Assembly: GCF_028728065.1 (NCBI RefSeq)
Contig: NZ_CP117812.1
Location: 1,426,001 to 1,490,000, forward strand
Direction of reading: 5' to 3'
Origin: Lentisphaera profundi
Lineage (GTDB): Bacteria; Verrucomicrobiota; Lentisphaeria; Lentisphaerales; Lentisphaeraceae
DNA: 64,000 nt
The notes below the pieces were generated by a model. It was not told the DNA's origin and did no database searches. It saw nothing but the letters and a program-made list of their open reading frames with translations. The position numbers were made by a program, and so were the translations under genes. Below, piece after piece: positions 19,757 through 27,813 of the stretch; positions within the stretch are counted from its first letter, which is position 1, and the number at the start of each line of letters is the position of its first letter.

Positions 19757-20033
19757 CGATGAAGGTGCTGCCACACAGGCGGAAAGGATTTTTCAACACG
19801 CCCGCGGAGGCTCTCCGCCCACCGGAGGGTGCTGCCACACAGGCAATCAAAATATCTGGGGCGGAGCCCCAAGTTTGACTCAATGAGGGACGAGTCCCTC
19901 ACACTCCCACCAAGGACTTGCCAGCCCTTGACCCGGCGACTGGGGCGGAGCCCCGCTCAAGGGTTCGAGGAGCCCTCGGGGCCATACTAAAAAAGGTGCC
20001 AGTACTTAATATTAAACAATTAAAAAAGAGATT
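19757..20033. repeat. Mini-hairpin array with two GGTGCTGCCACACAGGC copies
   Basis: A GC-rich repeat block in an AT-rich genome. GGTGCTGCCACACAGGC occurs at 19764-19780 and 19828-19844, 64 bases apart, with GCGGAGGCTCTCCGCCC (19804-19820) between them; the latter recurs exactly inverted at 22102-22118. Short-loop hairpins follow: GGGGC-GGA-GCCCC at 19858-19870 and again at 19942-19954, GAGGGAC-GA-GTCCCTC at 19885-19900, CAAGG-N10-CCTTG at 19911-19930, and CGAGG-AGC-CCTCG at 19966-19978. Related blocks occur at 21035-21117, 22005-22124 and 46104-46265. Confidence 0.75.
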
Positions 20034-21017
20034 ATGAAAGTATATAAAAACAAGATTATTCGCATGCAGCGCTTCCTAAACCTTTTGCGTAAGGAGGCCT
20101 ACCCCAACACCCAAAGCTTTCGTCGAGACTTGGCGGATAGCGATGAGGCCAAAAATGAGAGCTACGCAGTATCTACAAAGACCATCGGCCGTGAGATTAA
20201 GTTCCTGCAGGAAGAGTATAATGCTCCAATTCATTACGATGATTCTGAGTTGGGTTACTACCTCACTGATCCCACTTGGCAATTACCTTTTCAGACTCCT
20301 GATCAAGATGAACTCTTTACGGATCTCTTTGCCTTGCGCATTGCCAACAAATCGATGCCTGCACCACTGCGAGATACTCTAGAATGCTTAGAGGAAGTTC
20401 AGCAAGCCGCATTGAGTGGAAGCCCTGAGGCACTTGATGCCATGAGTTCACTCATTAGCAAAGATCCACGCTTACCGGAGATCAGTCCCGAAGTCTATGA
20501 TGCGGTCCTGAAGGCTTGGCAAGGAAGTCAGCAACTTGAGATTACTTACAGGGGCTCCACTGGCCATAAAAGCCAACGGCTAGTTGATCCACATGCACTC
20601 TACCTAGGCAACGATAGCTGGTACATACATGCTTACTGCTATAAGGCTGAAGACTTCCGTAGCTTCGCCCTGCATCGCATCAGTAAAGTCACTGTGACGA
20701 AAAAGTACTTTAAGAAAGATCAGGCGGTGATTAGCAAGCTCAAATCATCCTCGCCCTTCAGCTACCACATGGCGAAGGATATTGTAATCATTGCCTCCGC
20801 TAATGTAGCCCACATGATTGCCGAGCGTGATTGGTTCCCAGGCCAAATAAATGAATATTTAGAAAACGGCCACCTTCAGATCCGCTACCCTAGTGCCGCC
20901 GAAGACATCATCGTCAGCTGGGTCCTCAGCTACGGTGGCGACCTCCAACTCATCGCCCCACCCTCTGCTGTCAACAATCTAAAACTCAAACTGACTAAAC
21001 TTACAGATATGTATTAA
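20034..21017 (+). CDS. WYL-domain transcriptional regulator
   Basis: A 327-residue protein with an N-terminal winged-helix region (about 1-75; STKTIGREIKFLQEEYNAPI is the recognition-helix style of HTH_11/DeoR-like proteins) and a WYL domain at about 165-235 (LVDPHALYLGNDSWYIHAYC, then RSFALHRI). A WYL C-terminal extension domain follows. WYL regulators sense ligands, often nucleotides or nucleic acid, and many control defence loci. The gene stands alone between two repeat blocks, so its targets cannot be read from context. Confidence 0.88.
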   Translation: MKVYKNKIIRMQRFLNLLRKEAYPNTQSFRRDLADSDEAKNESYAVSTKTIGREIKFLQEEYNAPIHYDDSELGYYLTDPTWQLPFQTPDQDELFTDLFALRIANKSMPAPLRDTLECLEEVQQAALSGSPEALDAMSSLISKDPRLPEISPEVYDAVLKAWQGSQQLEITYRGSTGHKSQRLVDPHALYLGNDSWYIHAYCYKAEDFRSFALHRISKVTVTKKYFKKDQAVISKLKSSSPFSYHMAKDIVIIASANVAHMIAERDWFPGQINEYLENGHLQIRYPSAAEDIIVSWVLSYGGDLQLIAPPSAVNNLKLKLTKLTDMY

Positions 21018-21034
21018 CACAGCAATACTTGCTT

Positions 21035-21117
21035 GAGTTGACGCTTCGCGGAGTTGACGGAACGGAGTTCCTGAGTTGACGGCACTTGGCCAAAGTTGGC
21101 GCTGAAAGCGCTTAAAA
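21035..21117. repeat. Tandem GAGTTGACG repeats with mini-hairpins
   Basis: GAGTTGACG occurs at 21035-21043, 21051-21059 and 21073-21081, with a fourth variant AAGTTGGCG at 21093-21101. Small hairpins lie between and after them: GGAAC-GGA-GTTCC (21059-21071), GGC-ACTTG-GCC, and GCGC-TGAAA-GCGC. It resembles the array at 19858-19978 in layout (short stem, 3-base loop) but uses different stem sequences. Confidence 0.6.
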
Positions 21118-21138
21118 CACAAAGTTACACTGGATTAT

Positions 21139-21210
21139 TGATAATTAATTATCAATAATTTTAGGTTTTGACTTGATTAATCTTACTTGACTAATGATAA
21201 TAGGTTATCA
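21139..21210. promoter_or_regulatory. Two Fur/Zur-like operator sites TGATAA-N4-TTATCA
   Basis: TGATAATTAATTATCA (21139-21154) and TGATAATAGGTTATCA (21195-21210) are 56 bases apart centre to centre, and the second ends 60 bases before the DUF1826 start. The first lies in a longer perfect 26-base palindrome (21134-21159). The sites resemble the TGATAAT-N-ATTATCA core bound by Fur-family metal regulators, with the spacing one base longer. DUF1826 genes are often near zinc-responsive genes, so Zur-type control is the best guess. Confidence 0.55.
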
Positions 21211-21270
21211 ATAGTGAGATAGTGATCGTAAGTTATTTATGCTTGCTATATAAAATCAAGAGGTCTTAAG

Positions 21271-21837
21271 ATGGTTAAAACAAAAAGTAGCTGGTCACAG
21301 GGTTATGAAATTATTAATGATACAGTGAGTTTATCTTCAGTAAGAAATTTAGTAGTCCCCCAAAATGATATGAGGGGCACTTCCTTCCGACATATCGAAA
21401 CTCAGAACTCAGACGATAAGACTTATAGGTTAACGGCGAGAAGTGTTCGTGAAATTAAAGCTTTTGCCACCAATGCACTTTTATCCTTGGGTTATAATGA
21501 TTTTTCTACTTTTGATCAAATAGAAAACTTAGCTGAAAAAATGTTTATTAGACTCAAAACTAATTATCTGAAATGTCGTATGGATTTAGTCAGTTCTGAT
21601 AGCTGCAAAAAATTTCATATGGATAATCTTATGGCACGTGCGATCACAACGCTTATTGGTCCGGGAACAGAATATAAATTCTCTAAAAAGCCATGCCAGG
21701 TTTATCAAGTCAAGACAGGAGATACGATTATACTCAAAGGGGGAAATTATCCGGGTAAGAAATCGAAAATCTTGCATCGTTCTCCTAAAATTTCTCACTT
21801 GGGAATTGAACGTCTCGTATTTGTTATGGATTGTTAA
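21271..21837 (+). CDS. DUF1826 family protein
   Basis: A 188-residue protein with the DUF1826 layout: KKFHMDN (candidate metal-binding His/Asp), an ITTLIGPGTEY segment, TGDTIILKGGNYPG, then a LHRSPKISHLGIERLVFVMDC C-terminus with a second His. These motifs and the predicted beta-rich fold suggest a cupin or 2-oxoglutarate-oxygenase-like metal site. DUF1826 genes elsewhere sit beside CobW-type zinc chaperones. No such partner is here, but two metal-regulator-like operators lie upstream. Biochemical function is unknown. Confidence 0.75.
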   Translation: MVKTKSSWSQGYEIINDTVSLSSVRNLVVPQNDMRGTSFRHIETQNSDDKTYRLTARSVREIKAFATNALLSLGYNDFSTFDQIENLAEKMFIRLKTNYLKCRMDLVSSDSCKKFHMDNLMARAITTLIGPGTEYKFSKKPCQVYQVKTGDTIILKGGNYPGKKSKILHRSPKISHLGIERLVFVMDC

Positions 21838-22281
21838 ATACTCGTGGGTTGCGCTGACGCTTAGTGAGCACGGAGCTGCGCAATTTTTCAATTCTAAATT
21901 TTTAATTGAACAGAAATGTATTTAAGCACAGATCTAGTAGATAGGACAGATGGGCCGCTGAGTTAAGAGCAAAAGACTTAAATTTTGAAGGAGAATGAAG
22001 TATTGGGACTCCGTCCCCCTTCCCTGCAAGTCCGGTTGCCACCGGGAGCAATAAAAAGGTTTTTAGCTTGCGGGTAAATGACGTTTATAAATGCCTCCGG
22101 CGGGCGGAGAGCCTCCGCAGGAGGATAAAAAGAAAAAGATTTAAAACACTGACCTCCACATTGCGACAGTGAAAGCGTATAGCTGTACATTTTTAATAGA
22201 ACTTTTGATGCCGTATACTGGAAATTACTTTTAAATATTGCTATAATCCGAAATCAATTGTAATCACTGGAGGGATTCCTT
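21838..22281. other. Repeat-rich spacer upstream of DUF3465 gene
   Basis: 444 bases with no gene. It holds hairpins of the dispersed family: GGGAC-TCC-GTCCC (22005-22017), CCGGT-TGCC-ACCGG (22032-22045), and CCTCCGGCGGGCGGAGA with its continuation (22094-22124), which contains the exact inverse of 19804-19820. A ribosome site GGAGG lies at 22269-22273. Confidence 0.6.
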
Positions 22282-22737
22282 ATCAAAAATCTATTTTTAA
22301 TCATTGTTATTGCTGCCATCGCTTATGGAGTGAACCAGCAAAAGAGTTCACCCACTAAGAGTACCTCGAGCTCTCTATCGACATCATCGAGCCGTGCTTC
22401 CAATAGTGATCAAACACTTCAGAATGCCTTTAGAAATAAACAGAGTGATTTACAGGTCACGGGATCAGGCTCAGTAATCAAAATTCTACCTGATGATACC
22501 AAGGGCAGCAAACATCAGAAGTTCATACTCAAGCTAAGCACGGGTCAGACGATACTCATAGCGCACAACATCGACCTCGCACCAAGAATCAATAGCCTTC
22601 GTCAAGGTGATACCGTAAGCTTCAACGGCGAGTACGAATGGAACTCCAAAGGCGGAGTGATTCACTGGACCCACCACGACCCCGACCACCGTCACCAAGA
22701 CGGTTGGCTAAAGCACAATGGAAGAGTTTATAAATAG
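22282..22737 (+). CDS. DUF3465 family exported protein
   Basis: The conserved body ([70 protein letters not shown]) is DUF3465. The first ATG/GTG-type start in frame is the GTG at 22330, but that would cut off a perfect hydrophobic leader ([19 protein letters not shown]). Reading from an ATC at 22282, 8 bases after GGAGG, restores a signal anchor. Initiation at ATC, or an ATG mutated to ATC, is therefore likely. The protein is about 151 residues, probably periplasmic, of unknown function. A truncated inverted copy is at the left edge of the window. Confidence 0.75.
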   Translation: MKNLFLIIVIAAIAYGVNQQKSSPTKSTSSSLSTSSSRASNSDQTLQNAFRNKQSDLQVTGSGSVIKILPDDTKGSKHQKFILKLSTGQTILIAHNIDLAPRINSLRQGDTVSFNGEYEWNSKGGVIHWTHHDPDHRHQDGWLKHNGRVYK

Positions 22738-22764
22738 CTGATAGTATCATTTGATACTATCAGC
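22737..22764 (+). terminator. Hairpin terminator candidate after DUF3465
   Basis: GCTGATAGTATCA and its perfect complement with a 2-base centre start on the last base of the DUF3465 stop codon. The stem is strong, but no T-run follows, so it may act as a 3' stabilising hairpin instead. Confidence 0.6.
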
Positions 22765-23198
22765 TTATATTCCGTCGAAAAACACACCCAATAGAGTCAT
22801 CTAGGAAGGCATAAAACTCGCCTAGATTTCAGAGTAAAGTCTGTGTACAAGGGGATTAATCATAGCATTTACCCACTAAGTTCAAAAAAATCAATGATTG
22901 GGTCTGACTCAGGTTTTATAGTTTTATTGAAGCTCTAACTAGGAGAATACAATGGAACCCAAAATAAGATTAAAAACTGTTATTTTAAGAACTTGGAGAA
23001 GTATAAGACCTTCTCGTTTAAAGGTCGTATGGTTGGTGGTTCAGTCCGCTACCGAAACTTAGATATAATACGGTTTATTATGGATGATGATAAGTGAAAA
23101 AGAACGGCCGTTCATATCATCCATATAAATTATATTTAACGCGATTGATGAAAGATTGAGGAGTTGATGTATATTTTGGGAATTAATTAGGAAACACA
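22765..23198. other. Spacer with a possible gene remnant
   Basis: 434 bases. One frame at about 22940-23097 reads as a protein tail (NLEKYKTFSFKGRMVGG, then SVRYRNLDIIRFIMDDDK and stop) without a start codon before the internal Met. An ATG at 22952 in another frame gives only 37 codons. It could be the end of a decayed gene. No family is recognised. Confidence 0.3.
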
Positions 23199-23924
23199 AT
23201 GTTTGAAGATGTAGACCAGCTGAAAGCTAAACTTGATGCTTTGCGACCTTTACCGGTAAATACGGTGAAGAGCTTACATGAGCAAATGGTTTTGGAATGG
23301 ACCTATAACTCCAATGCAATTGAAGGCAATACGCTGACCATTAAGGAAACCAAGGTCGTGCTCGAAGGCATTACCATTGGTGGGAAATTGATGCGTGAGC
23401 ACTTCGAAGCCATTAATCATAAAGAAGCTATTCAGTATGTAGAAGATCTTGTTTCGAGTGAAGAAGCCTTTACTGAACATACGATTAAATCCATACATCA
23501 ACTAGTCCTAAAAAACATCGACGTAGATAATGCGGGAACTTACCGTAAAGATAACGTCATGATTTCTGGTGCGGATCACATCCCTCCTGATCATTATGAC
23601 GTAGCATTACAAATGTCCGAGCTTATTGAGACTTATAAAAATTCAAATGTACACCCCATTGAACGTGCGGCGCGTTTACATACGGACTTTGTTAAAGTTC
23701 ACCCCTTTATCGATGGCAATGGCCGTACGGCGCGTTTATTAATGAACTTTGAGCTGATGCGAGCTGGCTATCTACCCGTAATCATCACAGCCTCAGAACG
23801 TTTTACTTATTATGATTCACTGGATAAAGCTCATACTCAAAATGACTATAGCGATTTTATTAAAATTGTAGTAGATGCTGAAAAGGAAGCTATATCAAAA
23901 GTTCTTAAACTCATTGGCGCTTAA
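23199..23924 (+). CDS. Fic family protein (class II, N-terminal inhibitory motif)
   Basis: A 241-residue Fic protein. The catalytic motif HPFIDGNGRTARLLMNF at about residue 168 is complete, so AMPylation or a related nucleotidyl transfer to hydroxyl side chains is possible. The N-terminal SNAIEGN matches the (S/T)xxxE(G/N) inhibitory helix, meaning the enzyme keeps itself in check without a separate antitoxin. The flap segment (DNVMISGADHIPPDHYDV) is present. It stands alone, and a second, longer Fic gene is 2.3 kb downstream. Confidence 0.92.
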   Translation: MFEDVDQLKAKLDALRPLPVNTVKSLHEQMVLEWTYNSNAIEGNTLTIKETKVVLEGITIGGKLMREHFEAINHKEAIQYVEDLVSSEEAFTEHTIKSIHQLVLKNIDVDNAGTYRKDNVMISGADHIPPDHYDVALQMSELIETYKNSNVHPIERAARLHTDFVKVHPFIDGNGRTARLLMNFELMRAGYLPVIITASERFTYYDSLDKAHTQNDYSDFIKIVVDAEKEAISKVLKLIGA

Positions 23925-24000
23925 AGTGAAGAAAACAGCTCCCGCCCTGCTCTCTCATCACTCTAATATTATCTTCCCAAAGAGCTATATAAATAGAATC

Positions 24001-24020
24001 TTCACTGCAGCTCATGCTTA
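24001..24020 (+). repeat. Direct repeat, left copy (esterase flank)
   Basis: TTCACTGCAGCTCATGCTTA here and TTTACTGCAGCTCATGCTTA at 25189-25208 (19 of 20 the same) flank the esterase gene. A weaker relative with GACCGAGATT and CTACAGCTCATG lies at 25856-25905. The layout suggests a unit gained or duplicated with its spacer. Confidence 0.55.
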
Positions 24021-24153
24021 GTATTTGTTTTAATTTCTGTGTGAAAGTTGGTATAAGTCTTGTGTGAATATTTATATTTATTAACTCAGATAATAATTAT
24101 TTCTAAGTTTGAAATTGCCTAGCTAGTTCTTGTAAGAGTGTACTCTTTTGTTA

Positions 24154-25131
24154 TCATCTGTTTTCAGAAAGTAATTCCATCGTATGCATCCAGGTAACAC
24201 AATCGTCCATCCAGTTTAATGCATCATTATCAGATTCTTTTTTGAAAAAACCCTTATAATGACCACCCTTTTCATAGATCTTCAATGTTGTTCTAATGCC
24301 GTGTTTTTTCAAAGCTTCATGAAACAGACGGCTATTTTTCGGAGGCACCCCTTTATCGTCTTTTGCATGGGCAAGAAATGTGGGTGGCGTGTCATGGGTT
24401 ACATTCAGTTCATTCGATAGCTTCTTGAGTAAGCCAGGTGCCGAATCCTTGCCAACTAGGCTATTTGTACAAGGGTGACAAGATTCTTTTGCCTGTGTGG
24501 TAATAACTGGGTAGATCAACATCATAAAGTCTGGCCGGCAATTGATTTTACCGATGTCATCACTTGCCTGTATTGGGCTGTTGAATAACGTGCCTGCGGT
24601 CGATGCTAAATGGCCACCTGCAGAAAATCCAATTATCCCGATTTGATCCGATCGTATATCGAAGGTATCTGCATGATAACGGACTAGCTTAATAGCACGT
24701 TGTGCATCCATTAGTGGCACTGGATGTTTAAAGTTTACGCCCTTTGTTGTGGGCAGGCGATACTTAAGGATAAATACCGTGATTCCTTCTTTAACTAGTC
24801 TCTCTGCAGTAGGCACTCCCTCCAGGTTGAACCCCACGGCTCCATAGCCACCACCTGGGATTATAATAACAGAAGTACCGTTAGGTGTTTTGGGCTTAAA
24901 TAGTGTCAGACTGGGATTATGAATGTTATAAAACATATTCTTGCCGCTGTGAGTTTTTTCAGCAATCGTAGGATTGATACCTTCGGTACCTTCAGGCCAC
25001 AAAGCGATAACCATTCTGTTTTCAATATTTATTATGGTATCGCCTTTTAGATCAATCAAAGGAACCGTTTGACAACTGAAAGTTGTCAAAACTGATATTA
25101 ATGTGCATGAGAGTAAGATAAACTTATTCAT
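24154..25131 (-). CDS. Alpha/beta-hydrolase lipoprotein, acetyl-esterase-like
   Basis: The better start is the ATG at 25131, with GGAAAAG upstream, giving MNKFILLSCTLISVLTTFSCQ, a lipoprotein signal ending in a lipobox (TFSC). The body has an oxyanion-hole motif IIIPGGGYGAV, the nucleophile elbow GFSAGGH, and a late His in GGHYKGF; the acid is likely Asp in AKDDKGVPP. This is the xylan/pectin acetyl-esterase style of hydrolase common in polysaccharide-degrading bacteria. Substrate is not known. It looks out of place among Fic and toxin-type genes and is flanked by 20-base direct repeats. Confidence 0.8.
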   Translation of the reverse strand: MNKFILLSCTLISVLTTFSCQTVPLIDLKGDTIINIENRMVIALWPEGTEGINPTIAEKTHSGKNMFYNIHNPSLTLFKPKTPNGTSVIIIPGGGYGAVGFNLEGVPTAERLVKEGITVFILKYRLPTTKGVNFKHPVPLMDAQRAIKLVRYHADTFDIRSDQIGIIGFSAGGHLASTAGTLFNSPIQASDDIGKINCRPDFMMLIYPVITTQAKESCHPCTNSLVGKDSAPGLLKKLSNELNVTHDTPPTFLAHAKDDKGVPPKNSRLFHEALKKHGIRTTLKIYEKGGHYKGFFKKESDNDALNWMDDCVTWMHTMELLSENR

Positions 25132-25188
25132 TTTTTCTTTTCCTATACTAACGACCGAGATTAGGGATTGCGAGCCTTGGCGAAAATC

Positions 25189-25208
25189 TTTACTGCAGCT
25201 CATGCTTA
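25189..25208 (+). repeat. Direct repeat, right copy (esterase flank)
   Basis: Partner of 24001-24020, one mismatch. It lies just before the esterase leader and after the nucleotidyltransferase stop on the minus strand, preceded by GACCGAGATTAGGGATTGCG, which is partly shared with 25856 onward. Confidence 0.55.
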
Positions 25209-25217
25209 TGTATTGTG

Positions 25218-25664
25218 CTACAGTTCACCAAGTGCTTCTATGTCAGCAAGATCTTTATATCTTCCTGTAGCACGTTTGTTTTTTATGAAATCGTCTTTGC
25301 TAATTATTTTGATTTTGATATCACCATAACTTGTGAGTAATGAATTATTAAAAGCTTCATCAAAATCTACTCCATCAATAGACGTCATGATATCTATTCT
25401 TATAGGAGGATAACCAAGTTGTAATACTTGATCATCTTGAGTTAAATCTTGTTTTGTAATTCCAAGAGCACCAAAACCAAATTCATTTAGTGCATTGATT
25501 ATTTTATCTGCATTTTCAGAAGATGTACGAACCCAGATATCAATGTCTCCTGTAAATCTAGGTGCACCATGGAATGCCAAAGCATATCCACCAACTACGA
25601 GGTATTTAACCTTTTGTTCGTTGAAAAGATGTAACAGATCTCTGAAGTCTTGCTGAATTTCCAA
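25218..25664 (-). CDS. Small nucleotidyltransferase, toxin-antitoxin-like
   Basis: A 148-residue protein of the polymerase-beta nucleotidyltransferase fold: VVGGYALAFHG followed by FTGDIDIWV supplies the GG and the DxD metal pair, and IRIDIMTS a third Asp. The only start is a TTG at 25664, just after an in-frame stop. It overlaps the small gene upstream by 59 bases, so the two are translated together. Such pairs are frequent in islands, and some related nucleotidyltransferases are toxins that modify tRNA. The role here is inferred. Confidence 0.75.
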   Translation of the reverse strand: MEIQQDFRDLLHLFNEQKVKYLVVGGYALAFHGAPRFTGDIDIWVRTSSENADKIINALNEFGFGALGITKQDLTQDDQVLQLGYPPIRIDIMTSIDGVDFDEAFNNSLLTSYGDIKIKIISKDDFIKNKRATGRYKDLADIEALGEL

Positions 25665-25779
25665 TGTATTGCCGCCTTAATTTTTCTACGCAAGATAGTC
25701 GATCTTCAGGTTTTTGAGATTGCCAAAAAGCCAAATCACTATTGCCTTGCTTAGACACTTTATTTACAGTCTTGATCAT
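25606..25779 (-). CDS. Small partner protein of the nucleotidyltransferase (57 aa)
   Basis: A short gene with the ATG at 25779 preceded by AAGAGG. The product has FWQSQKPEDRLSCVEKLRRQ and later RLQRS, the pattern of small proteins that often precede minimal nucleotidyltransferase genes in other phyla. The 59-base overlap with the next gene supports coupled translation. It may be an antitoxin or chaperone-like partner. It is missed by simple length cut-offs. Confidence 0.7.
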   Translation of the reverse strand: MIKTVNKVSKQGNSDLAFWQSQKPEDRLSCVEKLRRQYIGNSARLQRSVTSFQRTKG

Positions 25780-26258
25780 AAAAAACCTCTTTTAATAAGA
25801 TACATTTTGGATGCATTTATTCAAATAACAGGAAACTATTTCTTTTTTACATAAGGACCGAGATTTGAGCGAAGCGAAGAAATTCCTCTACAGCTCATGG
25901 TTGAACGAAGCCACTCAGCGGCAAGCTGTACTCGTGTAATAGTTTCTATCCATAATAGCTATGATACATATCTTCTTGGGCTAATGAAGACTGCGTAGTA
26001 TATTCAATCAGCTCTCGCCCCATAAATGAGAATTAGTTTTCTGAAAAAACGAGCAGGTTTTTATTTTTTTTCAGACCTTAGCAAATAACTAAGCCCAAAA
26101 GGAAAGAATAGCAGCTTGTTTTTCTATCTCTCGAATAGCTTGATTTCCTGGATAAATACTCCAATGGATTAAATATTATTTCAAAATTAACTATAATTGA
26201 GACAACTTAGAGTTTTGGATGTATTGTTATTTCAAAATGAACTATAATTGAGATATAA
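25780..26258. other. Spacer between nucleotidyltransferase pair and second Fic gene
   Basis: 479 bases with no gene. It contains a weak relative of the esterase-flank repeat (25856-25905) and, near its right end, the duplicated promoter-like element described separately. Nothing else stands out. Confidence 0.4.
26176..26253 (+). promoter_or_regulatory. Tandem duplicated promoter/operator of the second Fic gene
   Basis: A 27-base element (TTATTTCAAAAT, then one variable base, then AACTATAATTGAGA) occurs at 26176-26202 and 26227-26253, 51 bases apart, with one mismatch. Each copy has a perfect TATAAT. The second ends 5 bases before the ATG at 26259, too close to be only a promoter, so the repeats may also be operators for the HTH at the C-terminus of the Fic protein. 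Confidence 0.6.
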
Positions 26259-27617
26259 ATGATGAAATTTCCTCCAAAGACAAGAATCCAAGATCCATTT
26301 AACTGTATCTCCAAAAATTCACCAGAACTACTGGGGCAGTATCTGGAGTTATTTTCACCTGTAGACCGTAAAGGGCGCTACCTACCATTTGATGAAATCA
26401 CCTATCGAATCCCCAAGGGTTTAGATGAAGATCTAGTCTGGTCAGTGATTAAAAGTTCCAGAGAGAAACAGCTGAAGAAGCTTATCGTTATCGGTGAGCC
26501 TGTACAGGCGTGTCATTATTATTCAACTCCAACTATTCAAAAAGCCATATCTGAAACGGATCGAAATACGACCACGGCCTCTCTGGAGTGGATGTGTAAT
26601 AAAATTGGTGAAGAAAAGCACTTGGAGTATCTTCTGAATGACTTGATTGAAGATGAGGCTATAAGCAGTAGTCAATTAGAGGGTGCTGCTACGACGACCA
26701 AAATTGCTAAGGATATGCTTAAACGTAAAAGAAAACCCAGAACACCCGACGAAAAAATGATTTTAGGTAATTTTAAAATGATGCAACTTTCCTGGCAGAA
26801 TCGCCATAAGGATCTTTCTGTTGATTTAATCTTAGAGTTACATAAAGTTGGTGTTGAAGATATAGATAACGATCATTATTATCCCGGAGTACTGCGGAAT
26901 ACAGATAACGTTGAGGTTGTGGATGCCGATGGAAATACCGTTCACACACCGCCACCTGCGGAAGGTCTGGAGCAAAGACTGATAAACCTTGCAGAGTGGA
27001 CGAATCAAGACCATGGAGATATTGATAGCGACAAGTACCTACATCCTTTATTAAAGGCTATAAGTTTACACTTTGCTATCGGTTATGAACATCCTTTTAG
27101 AGATGGAAATGGCCGTGTTGCACGAGCCCTATTTTATTGGTATATGTTTAAAAACGACTTCTCCGCATTTAGGTATATTTCCATTAGTCTTTTACTGAAA
27201 TCAGCTCCAGTCAAGTATGGCAAGAGCTACCTCTACACGGAAACAGATGATATGGATTTAACTTATTTCCTGGATTATCAAAGTCATATCATTCTTCGAG
27301 CTATAGGCAATTTTAAGAACTCCTACAAAAAAAGTCTACAAGAAGAATCGGAGTTCAATAAATGGCTATGGGAGTCAGGCTTATACGGCAAACTCAATGA
27401 AAAGCAAAAAACAGTTTTCCAAGTAGCTAAAAGTAAACGTGCCTTGTCTTTTACCGCTATGAATGTTAAAGATAACCTGAATTGCTCTTACAATACGGCT
27501 GCTACGGTGCTAAATGGTTTAGTGGATTTGGGTCTCTTTGAAAAAAAGAAGCTTGGGCGAGAATGGGTCTTTAGTATTCGCGGTCACGATAAAATTATTG
27601 AGTTATGGAAAAACTAA
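26259..27617 (+). CDS. Fic family protein with C-terminal winged helix
   Basis: A 452-residue Fic protein. The N-terminal inhibitory motif SSSQLEGA fits (S/T)xxxE(G/N), and the catalytic motif EHPFRDGNGRVARALFYW lies at about residue 278, with the usual PGVLR and HTPPPAEG flap elements. The C-terminal about 75 residues (ALSFTAMNVKDNLNCSYNTA, then VLNGLVDLGLFEKKKLGREW) form a winged helix-turn-helix. Fic-HTH proteins of this size are widespread and are thought to regulate their own genes. It is the last intact gene before the tRNA scar. Confidence 0.92.
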   Translation: MMKFPPKTRIQDPFNCISKNSPELLGQYLELFSPVDRKGRYLPFDEITYRIPKGLDEDLVWSVIKSSREKQLKKLIVIGEPVQACHYYSTPTIQKAISETDRNTTTASLEWMCNKIGEEKHLEYLLNDLIEDEAISSSQLEGAATTTKIAKDMLKRKRKPRTPDEKMILGNFKMMQLSWQNRHKDLSVDLILELHKVGVEDIDNDHYYPGVLRNTDNVEVVDADGNTVHTPPPAEGLEQRLINLAEWTNQDHGDIDSDKYLHPLLKAISLHFAIGYEHPFRDGNGRVARALFYWYMFKNDFSAFRYISISLLLKSAPVKYGKSYLYTETDDMDLTYFLDYQSHIILRAIGNFKNSYKKSLQEESEFNKWLWESGLYGKLNEKQKTVFQVAKSKRALSFTAMNVKDNLNCSYNTAATVLNGLVDLGLFEKKKLGREWVFSIRGHDKIIELWKN

Positions 27618-27813
27618 CGCACACTTAGTTTTTAGGGTTTATTATGACTGATAAACCCTCGGCTTAACTCCCTCAATTTAACCTTATTACTACTAGTATT
27701 TTTGAAGTAGAAATCGCCTCTAATTAATTAGAGCGAAAATGACATCAAGTAATTTGGAGTATGGAGGGTGCATAACCCCCATAATCAAGGTGTACTTCGT
27801 GCTTAATCTAGTG

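Noticed and set aside
21586-21891. Minus-strand ORF opposite the DUF1826 gene
   Set aside because: It is a shadow frame; the plus-strand reading has the DUF1826 motifs.
19757-22124. CRISPR array
   Set aside because: Repeats are short hairpins with differing stems and irregular spacing; there are no uniform spacers and no cas genes.
23199-26258. Integron cassette array
   Set aside because: Repeats around the esterase lack clear attC core sites (RYYYAAC/GTTRRRY), gene directions are mixed, and no integrase is present.
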